Shown here piece by piece: positions 17,647 to 24,809 of a stretch of 53,890 nt of DNA (positions are counted from its first letter, which is position 1; each line of letters opens with the position of its first letter). Both the position numbers and the translations under genes were made by a program. Source of the DNA: an uncultured Kiritimatiellota bacterium (GTDB lineage Bacteria; Verrucomicrobiota; Kiritimatiellia; RFP12; DVOR01); the NCBI GenBank assembly GCA_944391065.1, contig CALXSH010000008.1, positions 1 through 53,890 on the forward strand, written 5' to 3'. The notes under the pieces are model-generated. The model saw only the letters and a program-made list of their open reading frames with translations. It did not search any database and was not told the origin of the DNA.

Positions 17647-18318
17647 ATGTCCACCATTCTCGTTGTCGAAGACGAAGACGCCATCCGCGATCTCATCTGC
17701 ATGAATCTTGAGGCCAACGGCTTCGCCACCGATGCCGCCGAGGACGGCGAGGAGGCCCTCGTCAAAGCCCGCCGCCATCCCGATCTCATCCTGCTCGACT
17801 GGATGCTGCCCGGTCTCGACGGCCTCGATGTCCTCCGTGCGCTCAAGGCCTCGCCCGAGACGGCCGGCATTCCCGTCATCATGCTGACGGCCAAGGGCGA
17901 GGAGACCGATATCGTCCTCGGCCTCGAGATGGGTGCCGCCGACTACATCGTCAAACCCTTCAGCAACAAGGTCCTCGTCGCCCGCGTCCGGACCCAGCTC
18001 CGCCGCGGCGGCGAAACCGAGAGGAACGACGTCATCCGCTGCGGCGCCCTCACGCTCCTGCCCAACGAACGCCGTGCCCGGCTCGGCGACGACGAACTCG
18101 AGCTGACCTGCGGCGAATTCGATTTGCTTGCCCTGCTGGCTGCCCATCCCGGCCACGTCTACACCCGCGGCCAGATTGTCGCCCGCACCAAGGGTGAGGA
18201 TTACCCCGTCACCGATCGCGCCGTCGATGTCCAGATGGTCACCATCCGCCGCAAACTCGGCGCGTGGGGCGAACACATCGAAACCGTCCGCGGGGTCGGC
18301 TACCGCATGCGCCCCTGA
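17647..18318 (+). CDS. phoB: Response regulator PhoB (OmpR family)
   Basis: This 223-aa two-component regulator has a receiver domain with acidic pocket EDED (residues 8-11), phosphoacceptor D51 in LLDWMLPG, and the conserved Lys in VKPFSN near 103. It is followed by an OmpR-type winged-helix DNA-binding domain (LTCGEFDLLALLAAHPGHVY and the RxVDVQMVTIRRKLG segment). It would bind Pho boxes such as those proposed before the porin and pstS. It lies 29 bp after phoU and 35 bp before phoR. Confidence 0.93.
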   Translation: MSTILVVEDEDAIRDLICMNLEANGFATDAAEDGEEALVKARRHPDLILLDWMLPGLDGLDVLRALKASPETAGIPVIMLTAKGEETDIVLGLEMGAADYIVKPFSNKVLVARVRTQLRRGGETERNDVIRCGALTLLPNERRARLGDDELELTCGEFDLLALLAAHPGHVYTRGQIVARTKGEDYPVTDRAVDVQMVTIRRKLGAWGEHIETVRGVGYRMRP

Positions 18319-18353
18319 ACCGTTGATTCCCCTCTCTGAAAGTCCCGCGTATC

Positions 18354-20102
18354 ATGAAACGCCGCGATCTGATTCTCATCGCTCTTCCCATTACCCTGTT
18401 GGTTGCCGTTCTGGCCGTTGTCATTCTCCTCGTCGCCCAGTACCGAGGTTTCAAGGCCTCTTACATCGCCGACGCCAAAGATGACCTCCGCCTCCGCACC
18501 GAGCTCATTGCCGAAACCCTCGTGCCCGACATCCGTCAGGGGAACTTGGAGCGCATCACGGCCAACTGTGCCCGTTTCCGCCTCCATCCGACACGTGTCT
18601 CCGTCATCCGCGAGGACGGCACCGTCCTGGCCGATTCCAACGCCAACGTCGCCACGCTCGGCAATCACAGCGACCGCCCCGAGCTCGCCGAGGTCGGCGA
18701 GGATGACGGTGACGGATTCGTCGTCCGCTACTCCGTCACCACAGCGTCCTGGCTCCTCATCCACGCCGTGAAGATCGGGGATTGCTACGTTCGCGTCTCC
18801 ATGCCGATGAACGCCATCACCCATACCGTCAGCCTGGTCCGGCGCTCCGTGACGCTGGCCATTCTCCTCGGCGCGGCGCTGGTGCTCTTCCTAACCTTCT
18901 ACGTCATCTTCCGTGTCCGTCCGCACTTCATTGCCCTGCAGACTGCGGCCACGTCCATCGCCAAGGGCCGTCTCGATACGCCCATTGAGATTCCCGCCGG
19001 CGGCATTCTCCGCGAACTTGCCCAGGCTGTTTCCATCATGGCCCGCCAACTTCGTCACCGCATTGCCGACCTCCAGCGGGAGCGCAATGAGTTCGACGCG
19101 CTCTTCAACGCCCTCCGTGAACCCCTCTTGGTCGTCTCGCAGAGCGGCGAGGTCCTCCGCCGCAACCGCGCCGCGGGTCTGCTCTTCACCGTCGACGACG
19201 CGCACGAGACCTTCCGTGTCGAGCGCACGGCCTGCCCTGACCTCATCAAATACGTCCACGAAGCTTTCGAGTCGCCCACGGTCGGCAGCCGCGAAATCGC
19301 TTTTGAGACCGCCGCCCAGACGCGGACGCTGCTGGCCCATGCCGTGCGCATGGAGCGCGAGGGAGAGATTTGCCTCCTGCTGCTCCTGACCGACCTCACC
19401 GAAATCCGCCGTCTCGAGGGGTTCCGTTCCGACTTTATCGCCAATGTCTCCCATGAGATCCGCACACCCCTGACGGCCATTCTCTCGACGGTCGAGACGT
19501 TGCGCGAGAATCACCTCACGGAGGCTCAGTATGCCCGCTGCCTCGACATCCTTGGCCGCCACTCCAAGCGTCTCGGGGATCTGGTGCAGGATATCCTCTC
19601 CTTGGCCGCCATCGAGCGTCGTCAGACCGGTCCGGCCGGCGAAGACTTCGTGCCCTGCCGTCTGGACGCCGTCCTTCGCGACGCCGTGGGTCTCTGCGTC
19701 GACGCGGCCGAGCGGGCCAATGTGAAGCTTGAGGTGCCCGAGACCCTTCCCGAGGTCACCGTCAACGGCGACCCCCGCCTCATCGAGCAGTGCGTCGTCA
19801 ATCTCGTGACTAATGCCATCCGCCATGCCGGCACTCCCGACGTCGTCCTCGGTCTCGGCGTGAGGGAGGGCAAGGCCTCGATCACCGTGACCGACCACGG
19901 CTGCGGCATCGCCGCGGAGCATCTTCCGCGCCTCTTTGAGCGCTTCTACCGCGTCCATAAGGAGCGCTCCCGCGCAACCGGCGGTACCGGTCTCGGTCTG
20001 GCCATCGTCAAGCACGTCGCCATCCTGCATGGCGGCACCATCGATGTCGTCTCCGAGCCCGGGCAGGGCACGACCTTTACCCTCACCGTCCCGGCGTGCT
20101 GA
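18354..20102 (+). CDS. phoR: Phosphate-sensing histidine kinase PhoR
   Basis: This 582-aa membrane kinase has a first transmembrane segment near residues 8-27, an extracytoplasmic sensor region of about 130 residues, a second membrane segment near 162-184, and a HAMP-like linker. A PAS-like domain follows near 240-340. The HisKA box FIANVSHEIRTPLTAI has phosphorylated His367, and the HATPase domain shows N-box LVTNAIRHA, DHGCGI and TGGTGLGLAI. The extended extracytoplasmic part is longer than in E. coli PhoR, which lacks a large sensor, and is more like PhoR of Gram-positive and other groups. Last gene of the phosphate operon. Confidence 0.92.
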   Translation: MKRRDLILIALPITLLVAVLAVVILLVAQYRGFKASYIADAKDDLRLRTELIAETLVPDIRQGNLERITANCARFRLHPTRVSVIREDGTVLADSNANVATLGNHSDRPELAEVGEDDGDGFVVRYSVTTASWLLIHAVKIGDCYVRVSMPMNAITHTVSLVRRSVTLAILLGAALVLFLTFYVIFRVRPHFIALQTAATSIAKGRLDTPIEIPAGGILRELAQAVSIMARQLRHRIADLQRERNEFDALFNALREPLLVVSQSGEVLRRNRAAGLLFTVDDAHETFRVERTACPDLIKYVHEAFESPTVGSREIAFETAAQTRTLLAHAVRMEREGEICLLLLLTDLTEIRRLEGFRSDFIANVSHEIRTPLTAILSTVETLRENHLTEAQYARCLDILGRHSKRLGDLVQDILSLAAIERRQTGPAGEDFVPCRLDAVLRDAVGLCVDAAERANVKLEVPETLPEVTVNGDPRLIEQCVVNLVTNAIRHAGTPDVVLGLGVREGKASITVTDHGCGIAAEHLPRLFERFYRVHKERSRATGGTGLGLAIVKHVAILHGGTIDVVSEPGQGTTFTLTVPAC

Positions 20103-20155
20103 ACGCCGGAACGGTGATCTCTCCCGTCGCCGGGCGAAAAACCTGAAAAAGGGGC

Positions 20156-20183
20156 TTGCGGCGGAAGGAGCGGGTTTGATACA
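20156..20183 (+). promoter_or_regulatory. Promoter of tRNA-Ala(CGC)
   Basis: TTGCGG (20156-20161), 16-bp spacer, GATACA (20178-20183). The string GGGTTTGATACACT at 20172-20185 is identical to the last 14 nt of the CRISPR repeat at the far end of the window. Confidence 0.7.
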
Positions 20184-20201
20184 CTTTGGCCCATCCTTTA
20201 T

Positions 20202-20277
20202 GGGGCGGTAGCTCAGTTGGTAGAGCATCACGTTCGCAACGTGGGGGTCAGGGGTTCGAATCCCCTTCGCTCCACCA
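20202..20277 (+). tRNA. tRNA-Ala (CGC), prophage attachment gene
   Basis: A 76-nt cloverleaf with acceptor GGGGCGG/TCGCTCC (one G-U pair each), anticodon loop TTCGCAA (CGC) and encoded CCA. The prophage integrated across its 3' end: the 10-bp core begins at 20271 inside the acceptor/CCA end, so the tRNA stays intact. On the opposite strand it encodes the last residues of the integrase. Confidence 0.95.
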
Positions 20278-21739
20278 TAAGGAATTCGCCGGAAAAGGGA
20301 CCCTGTGAAGGGTCCTTTTTTGTTTTATATGTGTCGGAATTGCAAGCGGTTAGCTCGTTGAGGAGGTTGGGTTTTTCCGAGTTAGAACTCGGGGAAACTG
20401 ACTTGGCTGGAGTGACGTCGAAACGGCCGAAGAGAAGGCTGAGAAGGGCGGAGCGCTTGGCTGATGGGACGGCAGCAAGCATAGTTGAGGGATCGCGAAG
20501 CTTGGCGAGAGTCTGCTCAAACGTCGTAATCATGCGGTTTGTTTCGACTGTTGTGTCGGTTTTGGCCGTTTCGGCTGCGGCGATGGTGGCGCGGTATTCG
20601 GCTGACTTGCGGGCGTAGGTGGGGGCGTCGATGGTGCCGTCGAGGTGGGCGTCTACGAGGGCGTCGAGGCGGCGGCGGGCGGCTGTGGCGCGGGCTTCGG
20701 CTGCGGCTTGTTTCTGGCGGAGGTGGTCGTTGGCTTCTTTTGCGCGGGCGCGCAGTTTGTCTACGACTTTGTCGAGCAGTTTGGTGAGGAATGGGAGGCG
20801 GTCGATGTGGGTCTGGACCTGGGCGTCAACGATGGCGGCGGAGATGTTGACGTGGCTTGCTGGGCACTTGTAATAGAGGTGACCTTTTGCGGTATAGGCG
20901 GTGAGGGGTTTGCCGCAGATGGAGCAGGTGAGGATGTCGCGGATGTCTTCGCGGATGGCTCTGCGGTTGATGCGGCGGTCGCGGTCGCGTAGGATGGCTT
21001 GTCGTTCTTCTTCGGTGATGAGGCCGTCAAAGGCGGCCTGGATGGGTTGCCCGCCGGTGAGGGTTGAGCGGATGATGCCGGCGTAGATGTCTTTTTCTGG
21101 GATTTTTGCGGCTTGGGTGCGTGTGAGTCCGAGGCTTTCGAGTGTGGCGTAGTAGAGGCGTTTGTCGATGGTGCCGGCGGCGTAGGCGCGGAGGGCCTTC
21201 TGAATGGCGAGTCCGGTGTCGTTGGGGGTAAGGGTTGGGAGTCCGTCTTCGCGCTTCACGAGGTTGAATCCGATAGGGGCTTTCCATACCCAACCGCCGC
21301 GGAGGGCTGTCTCTTCCATACCTCGGCGGCAGCGTGTGGCGCGGAGGGTGTTGTCGTATTGGGCGACGGAGAGGATGATGGAGCTGATGAGGTCGCCGGC
21401 GGCGTCCTGGGCGATGGATTCGGTTGCGCTTAGGACTTCGGTGCCGCCGTTGCGGAGTTTTTGGCGGATGATGAGGCCGTCGGTGGTGTTGCGGCTGAGG
21501 CGGTCGAGTTTCCAGACCACGAAGGCGCTGACGTGCTGCTTGAGGCAGTAGACGATGGCATGCTGAAGGGCGGGACGGTTGGCCGTCTTGGCGGATAGGC
21601 CTGCGTCGGTGTAGACTTTGGCGACGGTGTAGCCGTGGGCTGCGGCGTAGGCGTTGCAGTCTGCGAGCTGCGTGTCGAGGCTGGTGCCGGACACCTGCTC
21701 TTCGGAGCTAACGCGGGTGTAGATGACGGCGGTCTTCAT
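20228..21739 (-). CDS. int: Large serine recombinase (phage integrase)
   Basis: This 503-aa serine integrase recombines attP with attB. The N-terminal resolvase domain has YTRVSSEEQ with the likely nucleophile Ser11, and WKLDRLSRN near residues 70-78. A recombinase domain follows, then a zinc ribbon (LTCSICGKPL ... YYKCP near 285-310), a long coiled coil near 340-420 and a C-terminal segment. The start at 21739 overlaps the stop of the upstream membrane-protein gene as ATGA. The oddity is its end. After Val489 the frame crosses attL, and residues 490-503 (ERRGFEPLTPTLRT) are antisense of the tRNA. In the circular phage the same frame would continue into 51033-50949 and give a 517-aa form. The prophage form is thus a hybrid. 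Confidence 0.92.
   Translation of the reverse strand: MKTAVIYTRVSSEEQVSGTSLDTQLADCNAYAAAHGYTVAKVYTDAGLSAKTANRPALQHAIVYCLKQHVSAFVVWKLDRLSRNTTDGLIIRQKLRNGGTEVLSATESIAQDAAGDLISSIILSVAQYDNTLRATRCRRGMEETALRGGWVWKAPIGFNLVKREDGLPTLTPNDTGLAIQKALRAYAAGTIDKRLYYATLESLGLTRTQAAKIPEKDIYAGIIRSTLTGGQPIQAAFDGLITEEERQAILRDRDRRINRRAIREDIRDILTCSICGKPLTAYTAKGHLYYKCPASHVNISAAIVDAQVQTHIDRLPFLTKLLDKVVDKLRARAKEANDHLRQKQAAAEARATAARRRLDALVDAHLDGTIDAPTYARKSAEYRATIAAAETAKTDTTVETNRMITTFEQTLAKLRDPSTMLAAVPSAKRSALLSLLFGRFDVTPAKSVSPSSNSEKPNLLNELTACNSDTYKTKKDPSQGPFSGEFLMVERRGFEPLTPTLRT
20271..20280 (+). other. attL core
   Basis: TCCACCATAA, spanning the tRNA 3' end and 3 bp beyond it. Identical to the copy at 51034. The exact crossover dinucleotide cannot be told. 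Confidence 0.75.
20293..20322 (+). terminator. Phage-borne terminator for tRNA-Ala(CGC)
   Basis: GGACCCT and AGGGTCC around GTGA followed by TTTTTT. It lies on the phage side of attL and inside the integrase coding sequence (opposite strand), so the phage supplies a new terminator for the tRNA it separated from the original one. Confidence 0.75.
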
Positions 21740-22104
21740 TCCTTCGGCGCCTTCCTGATGGCTTTGGCGCACTCGATGGCGATGCGCTCGATGTCTTCTG
21801 GCGTTGTAATGTGGTCGAGGCCGCACTGCTCCAAGGCGACCTCCAGCTCACAGCCGAAGTCCTGGGCGAGCGCTTCGAACTGCTCGCGATAGCGGTCGAT
21901 GCGCATCTGGCGCCTCTCTTCCTCGTATTTTCTCATAGCTGCTCGGTGGTCTAATACCTTTCCTATTTTAGATCCGACGGCCGTCAGGGCTGTCCCTGCT
22001 GCAGCGGTGATAATGGCATTTTGTACCCCGAACGCTGTATAGGCGATGTATGTCGCGAGTGCTGTAGCGGCTAGCATGGCTATGGTCGTTAAGAACTGTC
22101 TCAT
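21736..22104 (-). CDS. Small membrane protein with coiled coil, coupled to integrase
   Basis: This 122-aa protein has two hydrophobic segments in the first ~45 residues (AMLAATALATYIAYTAF and AIITAAAGTALTAV), then a charged helical stretch (HRAAMRKYEEERRQMRIDRY). I do not recognise a family. Its stop overlaps the integrase start by ATGA, so the two are translationally coupled and share the promoter in the divergent region at 22105-22216. It may be a lysogenically expressed membrane protein such as an exclusion factor; that is only a guess from its position next to the integrase. Confidence 0.65.
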   Translation of the reverse strand: MRQFLTTIAMLAATALATYIAYTAFGVQNAIITAAAGTALTAVGSKIGKVLDHRAAMRKYEEERRQMRIDRYREQFEALAQDFGCELEVALEQCGLDHITTPEDIERIAIECAKAIRKAPKE

Positions 22105-22216
22105 GCCGCGATTGTATCATATATCAAAGATATATAACGGCGATATTGAACAATATAAAAAATGCTTGAAAAGGTATAACTAACCTGTTATCCTATGCAC
22201 CAAGAAAGGAGGAAGT
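22105..22216. promoter_or_regulatory. Divergent control region with two palindromes
   Basis: It separates the leftward lysogeny genes from the rightward early genes. It holds the palindromes ATATATC-AAA-GATATAT (22119-22135) and ATATTG-AA-CAATAT (22143-22156). A rightward promoter TTGAAA (22166-22171)-17 bp-TATCCT (22189-22194) follows, with AAAGGAGG before the ATG at 22217. Such paired sites are what a repressor-controlled switch would need. The binding protein is unknown. Confidence 0.6.
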
Positions 22217-22471
22217 ATGGCTAGCGAGTTTGCCCTGGATCATGTGCAGTTCTCTGTTAATCTGGACGCTGTGGTCGTTCGGAAGGTCGAGCGGATGGCT
22301 CCGCGGCTCGGTGTGACAACTCGGAACGCGGCTATCGAGAAGATTCTCCGGCGCGCGACTGAGGATGTCCAGCTCATGGATGAGGACATCGAGTGGATCG
22401 AGTCGGTCATCCAGCGAAACCGTGAGACGCGGGAAAGGCGTCGCGCGCGTCGCAAGGGTCTCCAGCCTTAA
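22217..22471 (+). CDS. Small basic protein, ribbon-helix-helix-like candidate regulator
   Basis: This 84-aa protein starts with a short beta-strand-like segment (VQFSVNLDAVVVRKVERMA), followed by two helices and a strongly basic tail (RETRERRRARRKG). The strand-helix-helix pattern suits a ribbon-helix-helix DNA binder, but no signature is decisive. It is the first rightward gene after the operator-like palindromes, has a strong ribosome site (AAAGGAGG) and is followed by a 26-bp palindrome and a terminator, so it is regulated as a separate unit. It is the best candidate for the prophage switch regulator. Confidence 0.6.
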   Translation: MASEFALDHVQFSVNLDAVVVRKVERMAPRLGVTTRNAAIEKILRRATEDVQLMDEDIEWIESVIQRNRETRERRRARRKGLQP

Positions 22472-22482
22472 GGCTGGAGACC
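22457..22482. repeat. 26-bp perfect palindrome over the stop codon
   Basis: GGTCTCCAGCCTT and its exact complement AAGGCTGGAGACC abut without a loop across the stop of the 22217 gene. It could be an RNA stem involved in decay or termination, or a dimeric protein site. Confidence 0.6.
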
Positions 22483-22486
22483 AATT

Positions 22487-22513
22487 GAAGGGAGGCTTCG
22501 GCCTTCTTTTTTT
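22487..22513 (+). terminator. Terminator after the first early gene
   Basis: GGAGGC-TTCG-GCCTTC stem with a stable TTCG tetraloop and a following T run. Confidence 0.75.
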
Positions 22514-22519
22514 GGCGAG

Positions 22520-22570
22520 AAAGGGTTAGGCATACCCTTTTTATTTGACCCGGAAAGGTTAGGCATACCT
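22520..22570. promoter_or_regulatory. Two copies of a GGTTAGGCATACC operator-like site
   Basis: GGTTAGGCATACC occurs at 22524-22536 and 22557-22569, exactly 33 bp (three helical turns) apart. The first copy is embedded in a palindrome AAAGGGT-TAGGCAT-ACCCTTT. A -35-like TTGACC lies between them at 22545-22550. This looks like a regulated start for the second early transcript. Confidence 0.55.
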
Positions 22571-22588
22571 CAACAAAGGAGGATAACG

Positions 22589-22714
22589 ATGACTCAAGTG
22601 ATTATTCAGACGGATGCCTTCATGATGGCACACATTCGGGCTGCTGCCCGTGCTGCCGGGATGACGGTGGAGGCCTTCATGGAGCAGGTGCTTGCTCAGG
22701 TGTCCGAGGATTGA
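22589..22714 (+). CDS. 41-aa phage protein of unknown function
   Basis: Starts MTQVIIQTDAFMMAHIRAAA and is preceded by AAAGGAGG at good spacing. The beta-strand then helical pattern (VIIQTDAF...AARAAGMTVEAFMEQ) resembles a truncated ribbon-helix-helix protein. Too short for family assignment, but the ribosome site and the operator-like repeats directly upstream make it a real gene. Confidence 0.6.
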   Translation: MTQVIIQTDAFMMAHIRAAARAAGMTVEAFMEQVLAQVSED

Positions 22715-22722
22715 ACGACAAC

Positions 22723-22747
22723 GCCCTCCCCGGTTGCCGGGGAGGGC
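22723..22747. other. 11-bp GC hairpin before the next gene
   Basis: GCCCTCCCCGG-TTG-CCGGGGAGGGC, 4 bp before ATG 22751 and without a T run. It contains the GGAGGG that would serve as the ribosome site of that gene, so folding would hide it. A translational control element is plausible. Confidence 0.55.
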
Positions 22748-22750
22748 GCC

Positions 22751-22945
22751 ATGGAGACACAGATGGGAAAGACTGAACAGATGACTGTTCCACGCTGTAT
22801 CCGCTTCCCGACGGATGTGTCGGAGGTTTTGGACAGACTCCGGCGGCTCCGGCCGGAGATGACGCTGACGGCGCTGGTGGTCAGTGCCGTCAGAGAGAAG
22901 TATTGCCAGAAGGCTGAGCCGGCTGAGATGGAGGTGGCGAGATGA
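22751..22945 (+). CDS. Small ribbon-helix-helix-like phage protein
   Basis: This 64-aa protein (METQMGKTEQMTVPRCIRFP...) has the pattern IRFPTDVSEVLDRLRRLRPEMTLTALVVSAVREKY, which fits a strand followed by two helices, as in plasmid-type CopG/Arc regulators. ATG 22763 is an alternative start. Its stop overlaps the next start (ATGA). Possibly a second DNA-binding regulator of the early region. Confidence 0.55.
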   Translation: METQMGKTEQMTVPRCIRFPTDVSEVLDRLRRLRPEMTLTALVVSAVREKYCQKAEPAEMEVAR

Positions 22946-23094
22946 ATGTGTTGCTGAAGATTGCGGATGGGCTGAGGTTTTTTCGGGATATGGCGGGGGC
23001 CTTCTGGTATTGCCTGATTGCTGCCGGTTACCGGGCGTGCTGCGGCGCGGACCAGAGCGAAATCTCGGCCGGGCGTGACAACGGAGGATTCTGA
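22942..23094 (+). CDS. 50-aa phage protein of unknown function
   Basis: MNVLLKIADGLRFFRDMAGA... has a moderately hydrophobic centre (AFWYCLIAAGYRACC) and ends GGF. It begins on an ATGA overlap with the gene before it, which supports translation. No family recognised; perhaps membrane-associated. Confidence 0.5.
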   Translation: MNVLLKIADGLRFFRDMAGAFWYCLIAAGYRACCGADQSEISAGRDNGGF

Positions 23095-23097
23095 TCA

Positions 23098-23117
23098 TTT
23101 TCGTGAGGTCACGAAAA
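23098..23117. promoter_or_regulatory. Palindrome TTTTCGTGA-GG-TCACGAAAA
   Basis: A perfect 9-bp inverted repeat with a 2-bp centre between two early genes. It could act as an operator or an RNA hairpin. Confidence 0.5.
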
Positions 23118-23138
23118 AGGTAAGGAGGAGGTTCTGGG

Positions 23139-23285
23139 ATGGATTGTGATCTTGTTGTGCAGCTTCACGAGCTGGCCTTTTGGGTGGCGGTGGTCGTTTT
23201 GACGGCATTTCTTGTTGTTGGATTGGCTGCTGCTCTGCATGGCGTGGGAGAGGATTCGGGCGGCGCGCTTGAGGAGGGGTGCTGA
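23139..23285 (+). CDS. 48-aa single-pass membrane protein
   Basis: MDCDLVVQLHELAFWVAVVV... has one long hydrophobic segment (about residues 13-35) and an acidic tail (EDSGGALEEGC). TAAGGAGGAGG precedes the start by about ten bases, and the stop abuts the methyltransferase ATG. Unknown function. Confidence 0.5.
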   Translation: MDCDLVVQLHELAFWVAVVVLTAFLVVGLAAALHGVGEDSGGALEEGC

Positions 23286-24809
23286 ATGACCAATTGCGAG
23301 AAGAATGCGTGTGAAGTGAACACTGTTGACCTATTCTGCGGAGCGGGAGGTGCTGAGACTGGGTTGTCCCTCGCCCTTCGCGACCTCGGACTTTCAAAGC
23401 GCGGGCTGGCTATCAACCACAGGCAGGTTGCGGTGGATACGATGCGCGAAAATCACCCAGACACGGCGACGTTAAGGATGGACTTGGCGAATACGGTGCC
23501 TTCAGATGTTTCGGCGGCGCACAAGATTGACCTTCTTTGGGCATCGCCTGCATGCACTCATCATAGTCGCGCGAAGGGAGGGAAGCCGCGCGACAATCAG
23601 CTGAGGGCTCAGCCTGAGTTGTTGCTGACCTGGATGGATCAGCTGAATGTGGTGGATTTGGTCGTGGAGAATGTCCCCGAATTCACGGAATGGGGGCCGC
23701 TCTTGGCTTCCGGGATGCCTGACAAGAAGAGGCGCGGGGCGTGTTTCAGGGCCTGGGTTGCTGCCATAGAGGCGCGCGGGTATCGAGTCGAGTGGCGCAT
23801 TCTCTGCTGCGCAGACTACGGCGATGCGACGACGAGGCGGCGCTTCTTCCTTCGCGCCCGCAAGCTCTCCTATATCGGGCGCCTCGGTCCGATTGTCTGG
23901 CCGGAACAGACGCACACGGATGGCGAGACGGATAGCCTCTTCGGGTTGAAACCGTGGCGCGGCATCATTGAGTGTCTCGATCTCTCATACCTGGGCACAT
24001 CCATCTTTCACCGCAAGCGTCCGCTCTCGCCCAATACGATGCGGCGGGTCGAGAAAGGGCTGCGAAAGTGCTACGGGAATGCCTTTCTGGTGGACTTCAT
24101 GGGCACGAAGAAGCCGGAAGACGCTTCGCGGATCCACGGGCTCGGCGAGCCGATTCCGACACAAGCAACCTGCAACCGGTTCGGCCTGGCTCGGCCGATG
24201 ATTGTGCAGCTGAATCGCGGCTGCGATGCGACGCCGGCCGAGGCTCCGCTTCCGACGGTGACGTCGGGAGGCGGTCACTTCATGTTGGCCAATCCGGTGA
24301 TATTCGACTACACCAAGGGCGGCGGGGTTTTGAGCACTGAGAAGCCTCTCCCATCGCAGGTGTGCAAGGCTCACAGCGCGTTGCTCTGCCCGATCATTAT
24401 GGATATGAGCCACCCGGCGGAGGCAGACGGTTGCCGCGTGGCTTCGGCGGAGTGTCCGCTTTCGACGCAGACGGCGAGGCGAAATCACGCGGTGCTGATG
24501 CCGGTGGTGATTGACCACCACTTCCAAAACGAGGCACGCGGCTCTGATGCGCCGATGGGGACCCAGACAGCCGTCCGCAATCATTCCCTCGCTTTCCCTG
24601 TGACGGATGGGCCTGTGATCGTCGATGTGCTGATGCGGATGCTGACGACCGAGGAACTTGCCGCGGCGCATTCGTTTCCGGCTGATTATCGGCTTGCCGG
24701 CAATGTTGCCGACAGGGTGAAGCAGATTGGCAACAGTGTGCCTGTCGAGACGGCGCGGGCTATCTGCCGCGAGATTTTTAGGACCCGTATGAAAGGAGTA
24801 AAGAAGTGA
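23286..24809 (+). CDS. Phage DNA cytosine-5 methyltransferase
   Basis: This 507-aa protein transfers methyl from S-adenosylmethionine to C5 of cytosine. It has motif I VDLFCGAGGAETGL near residues 13-26, motif IV SPACTHHSRAKG with the catalytic Cys (the common PPC is replaced, as in a branch of phage enzymes), motif VI VVENVPEF, motif VIII DATTRRRFF, motif IX/X LTTEELAAAHSFP and QIGNSVPVETA near the C terminus. Between VIII and IX lies a region of repeated units with PLPTVTSGG, PLPSQV, PLSTQTARRNH and MGTQTAVRNH, probably target recognition. With no restriction partner nearby, it likely protects phage DNA from host enzymes. GAGGAGGGG precedes the start. Confidence 0.92.
   Translation: MTNCEKNACEVNTVDLFCGAGGAETGLSLALRDLGLSKRGLAINHRQVAVDTMRENHPDTATLRMDLANTVPSDVSAAHKIDLLWASPACTHHSRAKGGKPRDNQLRAQPELLLTWMDQLNVVDLVVENVPEFTEWGPLLASGMPDKKRRGACFRAWVAAIEARGYRVEWRILCCADYGDATTRRRFFLRARKLSYIGRLGPIVWPEQTHTDGETDSLFGLKPWRGIIECLDLSYLGTSIFHRKRPLSPNTMRRVEKGLRKCYGNAFLVDFMGTKKPEDASRIHGLGEPIPTQATCNRFGLARPMIVQLNRGCDATPAEAPLPTVTSGGGHFMLANPVIFDYTKGGGVLSTEKPLPSQVCKAHSALLCPIIMDMSHPAEADGCRVASAECPLSTQTARRNHAVLMPVVIDHHFQNEARGSDAPMGTQTAVRNHSLAFPVTDGPVIVDVLMRMLTTEELAAAHSFPADYRLAGNVADRVKQIGNSVPVETARAICREIFRTRMKGVKK

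Noticed and set aside
20228-20277. RGFEPLTPTLRT at the integrase end as a conserved protein motif
   Set aside because: It is the well-known artefact of translating a tRNA gene antisense. I kept it only as the literal end of the prophage-form frame.
20338-20420. A second attachment core within int
   Set aside because: Only partial matches to TCCACCATAA were seen; the full 10-bp core occurs at the two ends that also fit gene order and terminators.
22457-22513. CRISPR-like or iteron function of the palindrome after the first early gene
   Set aside because: Single copy and followed by a standard terminator; termination or RNA stability is enough to explain it.
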